From assembly GCA_934100165.1 (NCBI GenBank), contig CAKOPN010000009.1:1-17009 (forward strand): DNA of 17,009 nt, written 5' to 3'. Source of the DNA: an uncultured Bacilli bacterium (GTDB taxonomy: Bacteria > Bacillota_I > Bacilli_A > RF39 > UBA660). A program made the position numbers and the translations under genes. The notes under the pieces were generated by a model. It did not search any database. It was not told the origin of the DNA and saw only the letters and a program-made list of their open reading frames with translations. The number at the start of each line of letters is the position of its first letter. Position 1 is the first letter of the stretch. Below are positions 1-5,970 of the stretch, one piece after another.

Positions 1-202
1 ATTTATCAATTAAAATAGCACCTATATAAGCAATAATAATTTCTGCAATCATTAAAAAAACATATTTAGGTTCTCCATAGAAATAAAATAATAAAGATGC
101 AATTAGTAAAATAATATTTTTATATTTTTTAGGTGTTATAAAATATATAATTATTAACGCTGGTAAAAAATAATATAAAAAACTAATACTAGTAAATAAC
201 AT
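1..202 (-). CDS. MBOAT-family membrane O-acyltransferase, N-terminal part (runs off the window)
   Basis: Reading leftwards from an ATG at 202-200 gives 67 uninterrupted residues to the window edge, too short for a simple ORF listing. The protein starts MLFTSISFLYYFLPAL, continues with a basic loop (TPKKYKN) and then LLFYFYGEPKYVFLM. This hydrophobic-basic-hydrophobic pattern with the Y-GEPKY-F-L motif is the usual N-terminus of AlgI/DltB-like membrane-bound O-acyltransferases, which move acyl groups (often acetyl) onto extracellular polysaccharide or teichoic acid. A GGAGGA ribosome binding site lies 6-11 bases upstream. It follows the DUF4358-like gene on the same strand, with a terminator-like hairpin between them. 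The catalytic His region is outside the window, so the substrate cannot be judged. Confidence 0.85.
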   Translation of the reverse strand, partial: MLFTSISFLYYFLPALIIIYFITPKKYKNIILLIASLLFYFYGEPKYVFLMIAEIIIAYIGAILIDK

Positions 203-216
203 TTTATCCTCCTTTT

Positions 217-240
217 AAAAAGGCACCTTAAAAGGTGCTT
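217..240 (-). terminator. Terminator-like hairpin between the DUF4358-like gene and the MBOAT gene
   Basis: Arms GCACCTT (223-229) and AAGGTGC (232-238) form a perfect 7-bp stem with a 2-base loop. On the minus strand the stem is followed by C and five U residues (221-217). It sits right after the stop of the upstream gene. It is only a few bases before the Shine-Dalgarno of the MBOAT gene, so it would either end the upstream transcript or attenuate the downstream gene. The loop is very short, so in RNA the top one or two pairs would probably open. Confidence 0.5.
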
Positions 241-242
241 CA

Positions 243-821
243 TTATTCTTCTGCTGGCATTTCTGGTGGAAGTTCTATATTTTCCTCATTATTTGATTTT
301 TCTAATTCTTTTCCAATATTATTATTTACATATTTCTTAAAATCATTATATACTGCCTTAGCAATATCTTTATCAGCCATTACAGAGAATATTACATTAC
401 CACTATTAGTAATATATAATTGTTCTGCAGAAACACAAATCCAACGTCTCATATCAATATTATCTAGCATTTCTTGTTTAATTTTTTCTACATCAGCATT
501 ATCTTTAACCTTAACAACAGCCACTGAATAAGCTTGTGCTGTTATCAATGGTACTGATACAACAATTGATTCAATACCATCATTTGTTTTTAAACCAGTA
601 TAACTGGTAACTTCCTCAATATTCTTTACATCTATTTTCATAGTTTCAAGTTCGGGTAAAACATCTTTGTTATTTTTATTTATAGTATTAATAATGTCAT
701 TAATGTTTTTTGGTGTATTACCACCGCCTTTATTTCCGCCACTTGATACTAGTATGATTATTATAAATGATATAACTGACAATAATATCAAACCTATTAT
801 AAAAATATTTTGTTTTTTCAT
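243..821 (-). CDS. Membrane-anchored DUF4358-like protein
   Basis: A 192-residue protein with an uncleaved-looking N-terminal membrane segment (about residues 6-27, rich in I/L/V), a Gly-rich linker (GGNKGGG) and an extracellular domain ending in an acidic Pro-rich tail (ELPPEMPAEE). The central part alternates a VVVKV-type strand with a 'VEKIKQEMLDNID' helix, then an 'AEQLYITNSGNVIFSV' stretch. This resembles the DUF4358 layout. Known of that family: small lipoproteins or anchored proteins often encoded beside MBOAT and DHHW genes, of unknown function. There is no lipobox Cys here, so anchoring is by the TM helix. AGGAGGAG at 828-835 gives a strong start. The MBOAT neighbour suggests an accessory role in envelope acylation (inference). 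The family assignment is from pattern memory only. Confidence 0.6.
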   Translation of the reverse strand: MKKQNIFIIGLILLSVISFIIIILVSSGGNKGGGNTPKNINDIINTINKNNKDVLPELETMKIDVKNIEEVTSYTGLKTNDGIESIVVSVPLITAQAYSVAVVKVKDNADVEKIKQEMLDNIDMRRWICVSAEQLYITNSGNVIFSVMADKDIAKAVYNDFKKYVNNNIGKELEKSNNEENIELPPEMPAEE

Positions 822-845
822 TTCTTTCTCCTCCTAATATTTAAT

Positions 846-874
846 ATTATATCATACTTTTACCGAAATCGGTA
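846..874 (-). promoter_or_regulatory. Candidate promoter with inverted repeat upstream of the DUF4358-like gene
   Basis: A perfect TATAAT lies on the minus strand at 851-846, 25 bases upstream of the start codon. Directly upstream is an inverted repeat with 6-bp arms TACCGA (861-866) and TCGGTA (869-874) and a 2-base centre. It occupies the spacer/-35 zone, where no good TTGACA is found. A weak -35 plus an operator-like palindrome suggests a regulator site (activator or repressor), but only sequence shape supports this. Confidence 0.4.
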
Positions 875-906
875 GAAAAATTATTACATTTTACAAAAAT
901 TAAATT

Positions 907-1937
907 TTAACTATTTAAAAAGTAAGCCATTAATGATGAATTTGTCAACAAAAAGTAGACACTGAAAAGTATCAGTTGAGCTCTATATTCAATTGGGTTT
1001 TTATAATTTAAAGTATAACTGGGTCTATAATTATCCCAAATAATATCATTAATAAATTCTTGAACTGTGTTATAATTGTTTATGTCAAAATCAATATACA
1101 TTTCTTTCTTAATCCATCCATTTTTGGATTCAATAACCGGATTATCTGTTGGTGTACCAGCTCTAGACATAGATCTAGTTATGTTATGGGAATTGAACAT
1201 ATTGTTAAATAACACTGAGAAATATATAATACCTTGATTTGTGTAAACTATTGTATCTTGGTCTTTATATCCTCTTTTTATTTTATTATTTAGCATGTTT
1301 TCTACAGCTTTTTTATGATTTAATATATCATTTCCATACATTGTTTATCTTACATCTGATTCGACAATTTCATTGTTAAACACATCTAAATAAAATGTCC
1401 AATCATATTTTTTCTTTCTAAAATAGAATGAAGTTGTATCTGAAACTATCTTTTCAAATGGTCTAGATGTATTACAATTATATCCAATTATGTTTTTATA
1501 TTTAACAGATTCTTCACCAGGCTTTTTATATTTATAATGTTTAGACTTGGATTTGATTTTTAATATTTTACATACTTTGTGTACCAAATTAGCCAATACA
1601 ACCCATCCTATTTCATCTAATATTATTTTCCTAATTCTATGATATTCATAACTTTATTTTCTTTTATTAATTCACCAAAATCTTTTCTATTAAATTCATA
1701 TTGATTTAATACATCTTTATTTTTAATCCATTTATAATATCCTGATTTAGATACCTCTAATACTAAGCATAAAGATTTTATATTATATTGCTTACTAAAA
1801 TGTTCTATCATTTCATATTTTACTTGAGTTACTTCATGAATTTTACAATCGTACCATCTCCCTCCTTTCATTAGGTATCCTTTTCTTACTAACTCATTTA
1901 ATTCATTTCTAATTTCTTCATCGTCTTCGATAATCAT
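907..1937 (-). pseudogene. IS3-family transposase OrfB, broken in several places
   Basis: Three pieces reconstruct one OrfB. (1) 1937-1623: an N-terminal HTH/linker part with the recognisable QYNIKSLCLVLEVSKSGYYKW. (2) 1629-1345, in a shifted frame: GWVVLANLVHKVCKILKIKSK through the first catalytic Asp in VSDTTSF. (3) 1341-907: the rve C-terminal part with SRAGTPTDNPVIESKNGWIKKE, holding the catalytic Glu. Between pieces 2 and 3 the frame is unchanged but a TAA sits at 1347-1345. The second catalytic Asp, normally in an HSDQG-like motif, reads YTNQG here. After NPIEYRAQL the native stop is lost and the frame runs through the terminal repeat into flanking DNA, adding about 25 foreign residues. 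It is not expected to be functional. Confidence 0.85.
943..963. repeat. IS3-element terminal repeat, copy 1 (direct repeat of 16939-16959)
   Basis: Twenty-one bases starting TGTCAACAAAAAGTAGACAC are identical here and at 16939-16959. In both places they are followed by the 3' end of an IS3-type OrfB on the minus strand. The start with TG fits the usual IS3-family end. Both copies are in the same orientation. Confidence 0.85.
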
Positions 1938-1960
1938 TATGGGTATAATATTATCCCATA
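1938..1960. repeat. Imperfect 23-bp palindrome upstream of the transposase remnant
   Basis: Outer arms TATGGG (1938-1943) and CCCATA (1955-1960) enclose an inner perfect ATAAT/ATTAT palindrome (1945-1954), with a single unpaired base at 1944. It lies at the 5' edge of the IS remnant. It could be a protein-binding site or hairpin, or simply mark the junction. There is no U-tract on the minus side, so it is not an obvious terminator. Confidence 0.4.
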
Positions 1961-2017
1961 CTTTTTCTTAATTATAGCATCTTAATTTTGTTTTTTTGTA
2001 TTACTGTTTTGTAACAA

Positions 2018-2908
2018 TTATTCCTTACGTATCTTTATAGTGTCACTTTCTGTTATGCTACCTATTAAAAGTGACGAATCTGGATTGTGTCTTAAGCAAT
2101 TATTTTCTACTTTTTTCTCATCATAATTAGCATAACAATATTTACAAAAATGCTTACATGCATTATATATTCCAATATCTACCATTTCTACACAATTACA
2201 GTTTTTATTTTTCCTTGCTTTCCATTTTTTCTTGTTAGTTTTACCAGTTATTTTCTTTACCATTTCCTCTGTTACACAGTCACTCTTTTTGAATCCATAC
2301 TCTACAAGATTATACTTTTCTGCACATGTTTGAACAGTCATGTTATGATCTTTAGCACTTTTTGCAAAATTTATTCCAATTTTTTCATACTCTTCATCAG
2401 TTAGTTCCCTATAATTCAAGACATTCATATTTCTCTCTACATTTTTGTAATAGTCAATAAAAGAAATTATTATATTTCTAACATAACCATCAAGTCTTTT
2501 ACATAAATCATCGAATGTTTTTATATGATAGTCTATGGCATATTTTTTGTTTACAAATACTGGATCATACCTTATATATAAGTTATCTATCCCTACTATC
2601 TCTGATAATTTTTTTATAGCGTTTATTATCATTCCCTTTGGTGGAACATTTGGCTCTATATCTTTTTCATATGGAGTTAAAGTTACATGGAAGACTATAG
2701 GCTTTTTTATTTCTTTTAAATGATTTAATATTGGAATAGGATTTTTAGTACAAAAGACAATTAGGTCAACATCATCAAAGAATATTCTACTTACTAATTT
2801 TTCATTAAATGGATTTCTGACATCTACAAAGCCTTCTTTGTATCTATTTAAAAACCACTTACTGTAGAATGCTACAACATCTGTTCTACCACTTACATTT
2901 AGTATCAT
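2018..2908 (-). CDS. DUF1848 protein (radical-SAM-like, C-terminal CX3CX2C)
   Basis: A 296-residue protein starting MILNVSGRTDVVAFYSKWF, the typical N-terminus of DUF1848. It has FCTKNP at 52-57, HVTLTPYEKDIEP at 74-86 and YIRYDPV at 111-117. Near the C-terminus is a cluster of Cys: C195, C211, C237, C239, then C251-X3-C255-X2-C258 in CKHFCKYCYANY, which looks like a radical-SAM [4Fe-4S] motif placed at the wrong end of the protein, and finally RHNPDSSLLIG. The reaction is not known to me. The cofactor inference rests on the Cys spacing and on the SPL-type radical SAM gene directly upstream (10-base gap), with which it must be co-transcribed. AAAGGAG is placed 6 bases before the ATG. Confidence 0.85.
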   Translation of the reverse strand: MILNVSGRTDVVAFYSKWFLNRYKEGFVDVRNPFNEKLVSRIFFDDVDLIVFCTKNPIPILNHLKEIKKPIVFHVTLTPYEKDIEPNVPPKGMIINAIKKLSEIVGIDNLYIRYDPVFVNKKYAIDYHIKTFDDLCKRLDGYVRNIIISFIDYYKNVERNMNVLNYRELTDEEYEKIGINFAKSAKDHNMTVQTCAEKYNLVEYGFKKSDCVTEEMVKKITGKTNKKKWKARKNKNCNCVEMVDIGIYNACKHFCKYCYANYDEKKVENNCLRHNPDSSLLIGSITESDTIKIRKE

Positions 2909-2918
2909 AATAACTCCT

Positions 2919-3794
2919 TTAAAATAATGACAGTTGTGTATTATCTAAGGCTTCTTTTTTATATGCTTTGATAATATCATCCATCTTGTATAAAATCCCA
3001 CATTTTTCGCATTCTTCCATGAATATTCTATAAAGCATTTTTGCATTTAATGGGTAGCATAAATAACTTTCTTTATATGTTTCTATATATCTTTTTTTGA
3101 TTTCTTTATCTATCTTAGAATAATAATAATCTCTTTGATTATCTCTTAATGTCATAGACATATATGTATGTATAAATTTAGCACCGCTTTCATGTGCTAA
3201 TCTAACTAGAGATCTTATATTTTCGGCACTGTCCGTTATAAATGGCAAAACTGGATTTATCATAATACCAACAAAAATACCATTATCACTCAACTTTTTT
3301 ATCGCTGCAAATCTTTTTGAAGATGGACAAACGTGTGGTTCTATTTTTTTAGATAATTCATCACTTGCTGTAGTAATTGTAAATTTCACTATAACATTAT
3401 TTTTTTTGCTAATTTCCTTTAAACAGTCGATATCTCTTAACACCAAATCACTTTTAGTATCAATCGAAACACCGTAATTGTATTTTTGGATAAGTTTAAG
3501 TACATCTCTTGTAATTTCATATTTCTTTTCTTGTGGATTATATGGATCAGACATTGAACCCATTCCTATTACGCCTTTTTCTTTTCTAGAAAGTTCTCTT
3601 TCTAATGTAGAAATGGCATTTAATTTACCTCTTACAATGTTAAAGTTTTTGATTTGGTAGCAATTACTTCTACTGTCACAGTAAATACAACCATGTGAAC
3701 ATCCTTTATATAAATTCATATTATAGTCAATTCCATACCAAGATTTGCTACCTTTTACCTTGGTTAAAATTGTTTTTGCCTCTATAAATTCCAT
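2919..3794 (-). CDS. SPL-family radical SAM protein
   Basis: A 291-residue protein with the radical-SAM cluster motif C32-X3-C36-X2-C39 in NLYKGCSHGCIYCDSRS, followed by MGSMSDPYNPQEKK, the signature of the SPL (spore photoproduct lyase)-related group often annotated as 'SPL family radical SAM protein' (Rv2578c-like). True SplB has further conserved features, notably a catalytic Cys in the C-terminal half. C248 and C251 (EECEKCG) are present here, but I would not call it spore photoproduct lyase. Expected chemistry is reductive cleavage of SAM to a 5'-deoxyadenosyl radical; the substrate is unknown. GGAGGG precedes the ATG, and DUF1848 follows after 10 bases. The pair is probably one functional unit (inference). 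Confidence 0.85.
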   Translation of the reverse strand: MEFIEAKTILTKVKGSKSWYGIDYNMNLYKGCSHGCIYCDSRSNCYQIKNFNIVRGKLNAISTLERELSRKEKGVIGMGSMSDPYNPQEKKYEITRDVLKLIQKYNYGVSIDTKSDLVLRDIDCLKEISKKNNVIVKFTITTASDELSKKIEPHVCPSSKRFAAIKKLSDNGIFVGIMINPVLPFITDSAENIRSLVRLAHESGAKFIHTYMSMTLRDNQRDYYYSKIDKEIKKRYIETYKESYLCYPLNAKMLYRIFMEECEKCGILYKMDDIIKAYKKEALDNTQLSLF

Positions 3795-3817
3795 AAACCC
3801 TCCTTTTATTAGTTTTT

Positions 3818-3842
3818 AGACTTATCTTATAAGTCTTTTTTT
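3818..3842 (+). terminator. Hairpin with U-tract, 24 bases upstream of the SPL-family gene
   Basis: Arms AGACTTAT (3818-3825) and ATAAGTCT (3829-3836) pair perfectly around a CTT loop, and seven T residues run over 3836-3842 on the plus strand. Read on the plus strand it is a textbook intrinsic terminator, yet no plus-strand gene ends nearby. It may block transcription leaving the region. It would also lie in the 5' leader of the SPL/DUF1848 transcript, where it could act as an operator or leader hairpin. Confidence 0.5.
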
Positions 3843-3867
3843 GTTGAAAAAAGATTACCGATTGAAC

Positions 3868-3887
3868 TGAACCCCAAAAATTGGACA
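3868..3887. repeat. Left terminal inverted repeat of the IS150-like element
   Basis: TGAACCCCAAAAATTGGACA, matching the reverse complement of 4467-4486 at the outer 8 bases and at most of the inner TTGGxCA block. Confidence 0.75.
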
Positions 3888-3902
3888 GTTTATAAATAGT
3901 TT

Positions 3903-4448
3903 CTAATTAAAGGATTGTGGCCTGTAATTTACAGGAGATAGTCCTTTTAATTTTTCTTTAATTCTATCATAGTTGTAATAGGTAATATAGTCATCTATGG
4001 TTATAATTAATTCATCTATTGTCTTATAATTTTTTTCCTTCAATCTCTTATTCTCTTCCTCTAGAGTTTCATTTTCTTTTTTCTTTGTTAATTTAGGCAT
4101 AGTTGACCGCCCTCGCTTTCGTTCAACTATATTATAACCATTTTCTTTATATTTTTTAACCCATGTGTGTAGCATTTCTTCACTAGGTAAGCCTTCATCA
4201 ACTGAAACTGATTGAGTAGTTTCCTTGTTTAATAATACTTGGTTTATAATTTGTTCTTTTTGATAGAGAGGGTAATGTTTATTTTTTGTAGGCTTTAAAA
4301 TATCAAATCCATATCTATCCACTCACTAGATTAAATATTGAATATTATGGGCAGTCATTCCGTATTGTAAACTGAGTGACTTTAATGTTTTTCCATTTTT
4401 TCTTTTTTTATAAATATTCACTTTATCCTCAAAGTTATATTTACTCAT
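3903..4448 (-). pseudogene. OrfA-OrfB deletion fusion of an IS150-like transposase
   Basis: OrfA begins at an ATG at 4448 with a GAGG site upstream and reads MSKYNFEDKVNIYKKRKNGK..., a first HTH. It is then cut by TAG TGA at 4328-4323 without a frame change. From the GTG at 4322 the frame stays open for 139 residues. These include a second HTH (about residues 12-60, ending GYNIVERKRGRSTMP), a coiled-coil start (TKKKENETLEEENKRLKEKN), then an abrupt join to the last ~40 residues of OrfB (DELIITIDDYITYYNYDRIKEKLKGLSPVNYRPQSFN). The DDE catalytic core is missing. If translated, the product would be a DNA-binding protein only, possibly able to bind IS ends. Confidence 0.8.
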
Positions 4449-4466
4449 ATTAAAACCTCGCTTCTA

Positions 4467-4486
4467 TGCCCAAGAAACGGGGTTCA
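4467..4486. repeat. Right terminal inverted repeat of the IS150-like element
   Basis: TGCCCAAGAAACGGGGTTCA, the inverted partner of 3868-3887. It lies 18 bases upstream of the OrfA start codon on the minus strand, the normal geometry for an IS3-family left end. Confidence 0.75.
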
Positions 4487-4504
4487 TATCAGATACTGAT
4501 AATC

Positions 4505-4735
4505 TTATTTATCTTTTGATTTTATTTTAAGTTCTTCTTTTACTTCTTTGAATCCATCTTTTATTTCTTTTGCTACTTTTTTCTCTTGCTTATTCTCGTA
4601 AGTTTCTTTGCCAGTTATTTCTTCATATGCCTCTTTTATAGCGTTTTTAACTGCTACTTTAATAATGAAATAGATAAATGCTAAACTTACAAATGTTAAT
4701 ATTATGCTTGTAATTATTCCAAACTCGATATACAT
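4505..4735 (-). CDS. Small membrane protein of unknown function
   Basis: A 76-residue protein I do not recognise. It has one N-terminal membrane helix (about residues 6-28, IITSIILTFVSLAFIYFIIKVAV) and then a highly charged, Lys/Glu-rich cytoplasmic tail predicted as a long amphipathic helix (EEITGKETYENKQEKK...). A GGAGAAGAG ribosome binding site lies within the end of the preceding gene, 2 bases away, so the two are translationally linked. Single-helix plus charged-tail proteins of this size are common and not diagnostic. Confidence 0.6.
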   Translation of the reverse strand: MYIEFGIITSIILTFVSLAFIYFIIKVAVKNAIKEAYEEITGKETYENKQEKKVAKEIKDGFKEVKEELKIKSKDK

Positions 4736-4737
4736 AA

Positions 4738-4977
4738 TTACTCTTCTCCTTTACATATTTCTACAATTTTTAATAAATTATAAATATAATTTATTATGTT
4801 TTTTTCAGTATTATTTTTGGTCATTACATACCTGTTTAAAGCATCTAAAACAGGATTTTCTTTAAATGTACTTATATAATACTTCTTTAATGCCATTATA
4901 TCGAAAGTTCTAAGTTTTGAAAAGAGGAAAAATAGCTCTTGATTATTTAAAATTGCGTCTTCAATAAACGTTGCCAC
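4738..4977 (-). CDS. Hypothetical protein, start formed at a recombination junction
   Basis: A 79-residue soluble protein (FIEDAILNNQELFFLFSKLRTFDIMALKKYYISTFKENPVLDALNRYVM...), helical by composition and not recognised. The only available start is GTG at 4977; an in-frame TAA lies at 4983-4981. This GTG lies inside the last codons of the DUF1697 stub, in another frame, so any translation would be by coupling to it. Its own native start was probably lost in the deletion that removed the rest of DUF1697. It is followed after 2 bases by the small membrane protein gene. Confidence 0.5.
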   Translation of the reverse strand: MATFIEDAILNNQELFFLFSKLRTFDIMALKKYYISTFKENPVLDALNRYVMTKNNTEKNIINYIYNLLKIVEICKGEE

Positions 4978-5101
4978 TATTTAAATAAGTAAAAACGTTT
5001 TTATAACCATTTTTAGAAAGTTTTTCTTTTAACTCTTGCATTGATATTTTGTTTTTACCACTTATATTTACTCCTCTTAAAAGGACTATGTATTTTCCCA
5101 T
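4961..5101 (-). pseudogene. DUF1697 gene, 5' stub only
   Basis: From an ATG at 5101, preceded by AGGAAGTG, 46 residues read MGKYIVLLRGVNISGKNKIS through MQELKEKLSKNGYKNVFTYL and NSGNVY before a TGA. This is the conserved N-terminus of DUF1697 proteins (Y-x-LLRG-N-GGKN...M-L...T--NSGNV), which are about 170-180 residues long. About three quarters is missing. The break comes exactly after the SGNV motif and runs into an unrelated ORF, which shows a deletion rather than point decay. Confidence 0.75.
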
Positions 5102-5128
5102 CTTATCACTTCCTTTTTTATTTGTTAC

Positions 5129-5153
5129 AAAAAACAAGTAGATTTCTCTACTT
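5129..5153 (-). terminator. Intrinsic terminator of the short-chain dehydrogenase gene
   Basis: A perfect 7-bp stem, AAGTAGA (5136-5142) with TCTACTT (5147-5153) and a 4-base loop. On the minus strand it is followed by G and six T residues (5134-5129). It lies just past the stop codon of the gene at 5160. Confidence 0.8.
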
Positions 5154-5159
5154 ATTTAA

Positions 5160-5891
5160 TTACTGTGCTGTATATCCTCCATCTATTGGTACAACAGCTC
5201 CTGTTATAAAGCTTGAAGTATCTCCTAGTAAATAACATATTAGATTGGCTATTTCTTCATCTTTACCAAGACGTCCGATTGGAAGTTGATTTGCCATAGT
5301 ATCTTTCATTTCTTTTGGAACCATAGCAAGAATTGGTGTATCTACATAGCCTGGTGCTATTGCATTTACTCTTATGTTATCACGAGCATATGTTAAAGCA
5401 AGCGATCTTGTCATTTGAATTATAGCACCCTTAGTTGCGGAATATGCAAAACTCATTGGTGTACCTACTAAGCCATACATTGATGACGTATTCACAATAT
5501 TTCCCCCACCTGTTTTAAGCATTTCTGCAATTACATATTTATTCATTAAGAATATTCCTGTTTGATTAACTGCTACTACTTTATTCCATTCATTGAAACT
5601 TACTTCATGAGCTTTATTTGGTCCACCACCGATTCCTGCATTTGCTACTAAATAGTCAATACGGCCAAACTTTTCTATAGTTTTGTTAACACAGTTTTTA
5701 ACATCTTCTTCACTTGAAACATCACATTTGATGCCAAGACAATTTTCTCCAAGATTTAAAGCGGTCATAGAAACAGAATCACTACAGTCTGCAATTACAA
5801 CTTTAGCACCATTTTTCAAAAGTTTTTCTGATGTAGCTAGTCCAATTCCACTTGCTCCTCCTGTTATTATTGCAACTTTTTCATTAAACAT
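5160..5891 (-). CDS. Short-chain dehydrogenase/reductase (classical SDR, FabG-like)
   Basis: A 243-residue NAD(P)-dependent oxidoreductase of normal classical-SDR length. The nucleotide-binding TGGASGIG motif is at 10-17, Asp35 sits at the end of beta-2 (usually favouring NAD(H)), NAG is at 84-86 and Asn109 is present. The catalytic set is Ser137-Tyr150-x3-Lys154 (YSATK), followed by the PG motif (APGYVDTP). The C-terminus FITGAVVPIDGGYTAQ is typical. The substrate cannot be told: 3-oxoacyl-ACP, sugar, alcohol and hydroxysteroid enzymes share these motifs, and no fatty-acid genes are near. It has its own TATAAT promoter with a 24-bp palindrome at the start site, plus a dedicated terminator, so it is a single-gene, separately regulated unit. 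Confidence 0.9.
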   Translation of the reverse strand: MFNEKVAIITGGASGIGLATSEKLLKNGAKVVIADCSDSVSMTALNLGENCLGIKCDVSSEEDVKNCVNKTIEKFGRIDYLVANAGIGGGPNKAHEVSFNEWNKVVAVNQTGIFLMNKYVIAEMLKTGGGNIVNTSSMYGLVGTPMSFAYSATKGAIIQMTRSLALTYARDNIRVNAIAPGYVDTPILAMVPKEMKDTMANQLPIGRLGKDEEIANLICYLLGDTSSFITGAVVPIDGGYTAQ

Positions 5892-5908
5892 TATAATACC
5901 CTCCTAAC

Positions 5909-5943
5909 TATAAAGTACTTCTGTACTCTATAATTTGATTATA
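5909..5943 (-). promoter_or_regulatory. SDR promoter -10 and operator-like palindrome
   Basis: TATAAT lies on the minus strand at 5943-5938. Starting about 6 bases downstream, at the expected transcription start, is an inverted repeat: TATAAAGTAC (5909-5918), spacer TTCT, GTACTCTATA (5923-5932). The two 10-base arms differ at one position. CCTCCTAA (SD) follows 4 bases later. A repressor bound here would block initiation or early elongation. No convincing -35 TTGACA was found at 17 bp. Confidence 0.5.
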
Positions 5944-5970
5944 ACATAAAACATTATAATAAATCTCAAA

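Larger units (their letters stand above)
943..1960 (-). mobile_element. Degenerate IS3-family insertion sequence
   Basis: The right boundary is marked by TGTCAACAAAAAGTAGACAC at 943-962, which recurs beside a second IS3 transposase end at 16939. Inside is a decayed OrfB-type transposase on the minus strand. The left end is uncertain: OrfA is almost entirely missing and no convincing inverted partner of the right end is seen near 1960-2010. A 12/21 match at 1976-1996 is within chance for such AT-rich DNA. The element is inactive in cis, with at least one frameshift, one nonsense codon and a lost catalytic Asp. Confidence 0.75.
3868..4486 (-). mobile_element. 619-bp internally deleted IS150-like (IS3-family) element with both ends
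   Basis: The left end TGAACCCCAAAAATTGGACA (3868-3887) is matched in inverse orientation by the right end at 4467-4486, whose reverse complement is TGAACCCCGTTTCTTGGGCA: 14 of 20 identical, with outer 8 and inner TTGG(A/G)CA conserved. This end type is characteristic of IS150-group elements. Full-length relatives are about 1.3-1.5 kb, so more than half is gone, including the DDE domain. The flanking trinucleotides AAC and TAT do not match, so there is no visible target duplication. It could still be mobilised in trans if a full copy exists elsewhere. Confidence 0.8.

Noticed and set aside
1976..1996. Possible left terminal repeat of the first IS3 element
   Set aside because: Only 12 of 21 bases match the inverted right end, and most matches are T-runs in AT-rich DNA.
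2150..2404. Plus-strand open frame of 84 residues inside the DUF1848 gene
   Set aside because: It is antisense to a well-supported gene, Phe/Cys/Tyr-rich as expected for the reverse of a Lys/Glu-rich frame, with no ribosome binding site.
2919..3794. Calling this gene spore photoproduct lyase (splB)
   Set aside because: The radical-SAM motif and length fit the broader SPL family, but SplB-specific residues cannot be confirmed by eye, and the DUF1848 partner argues for another role.
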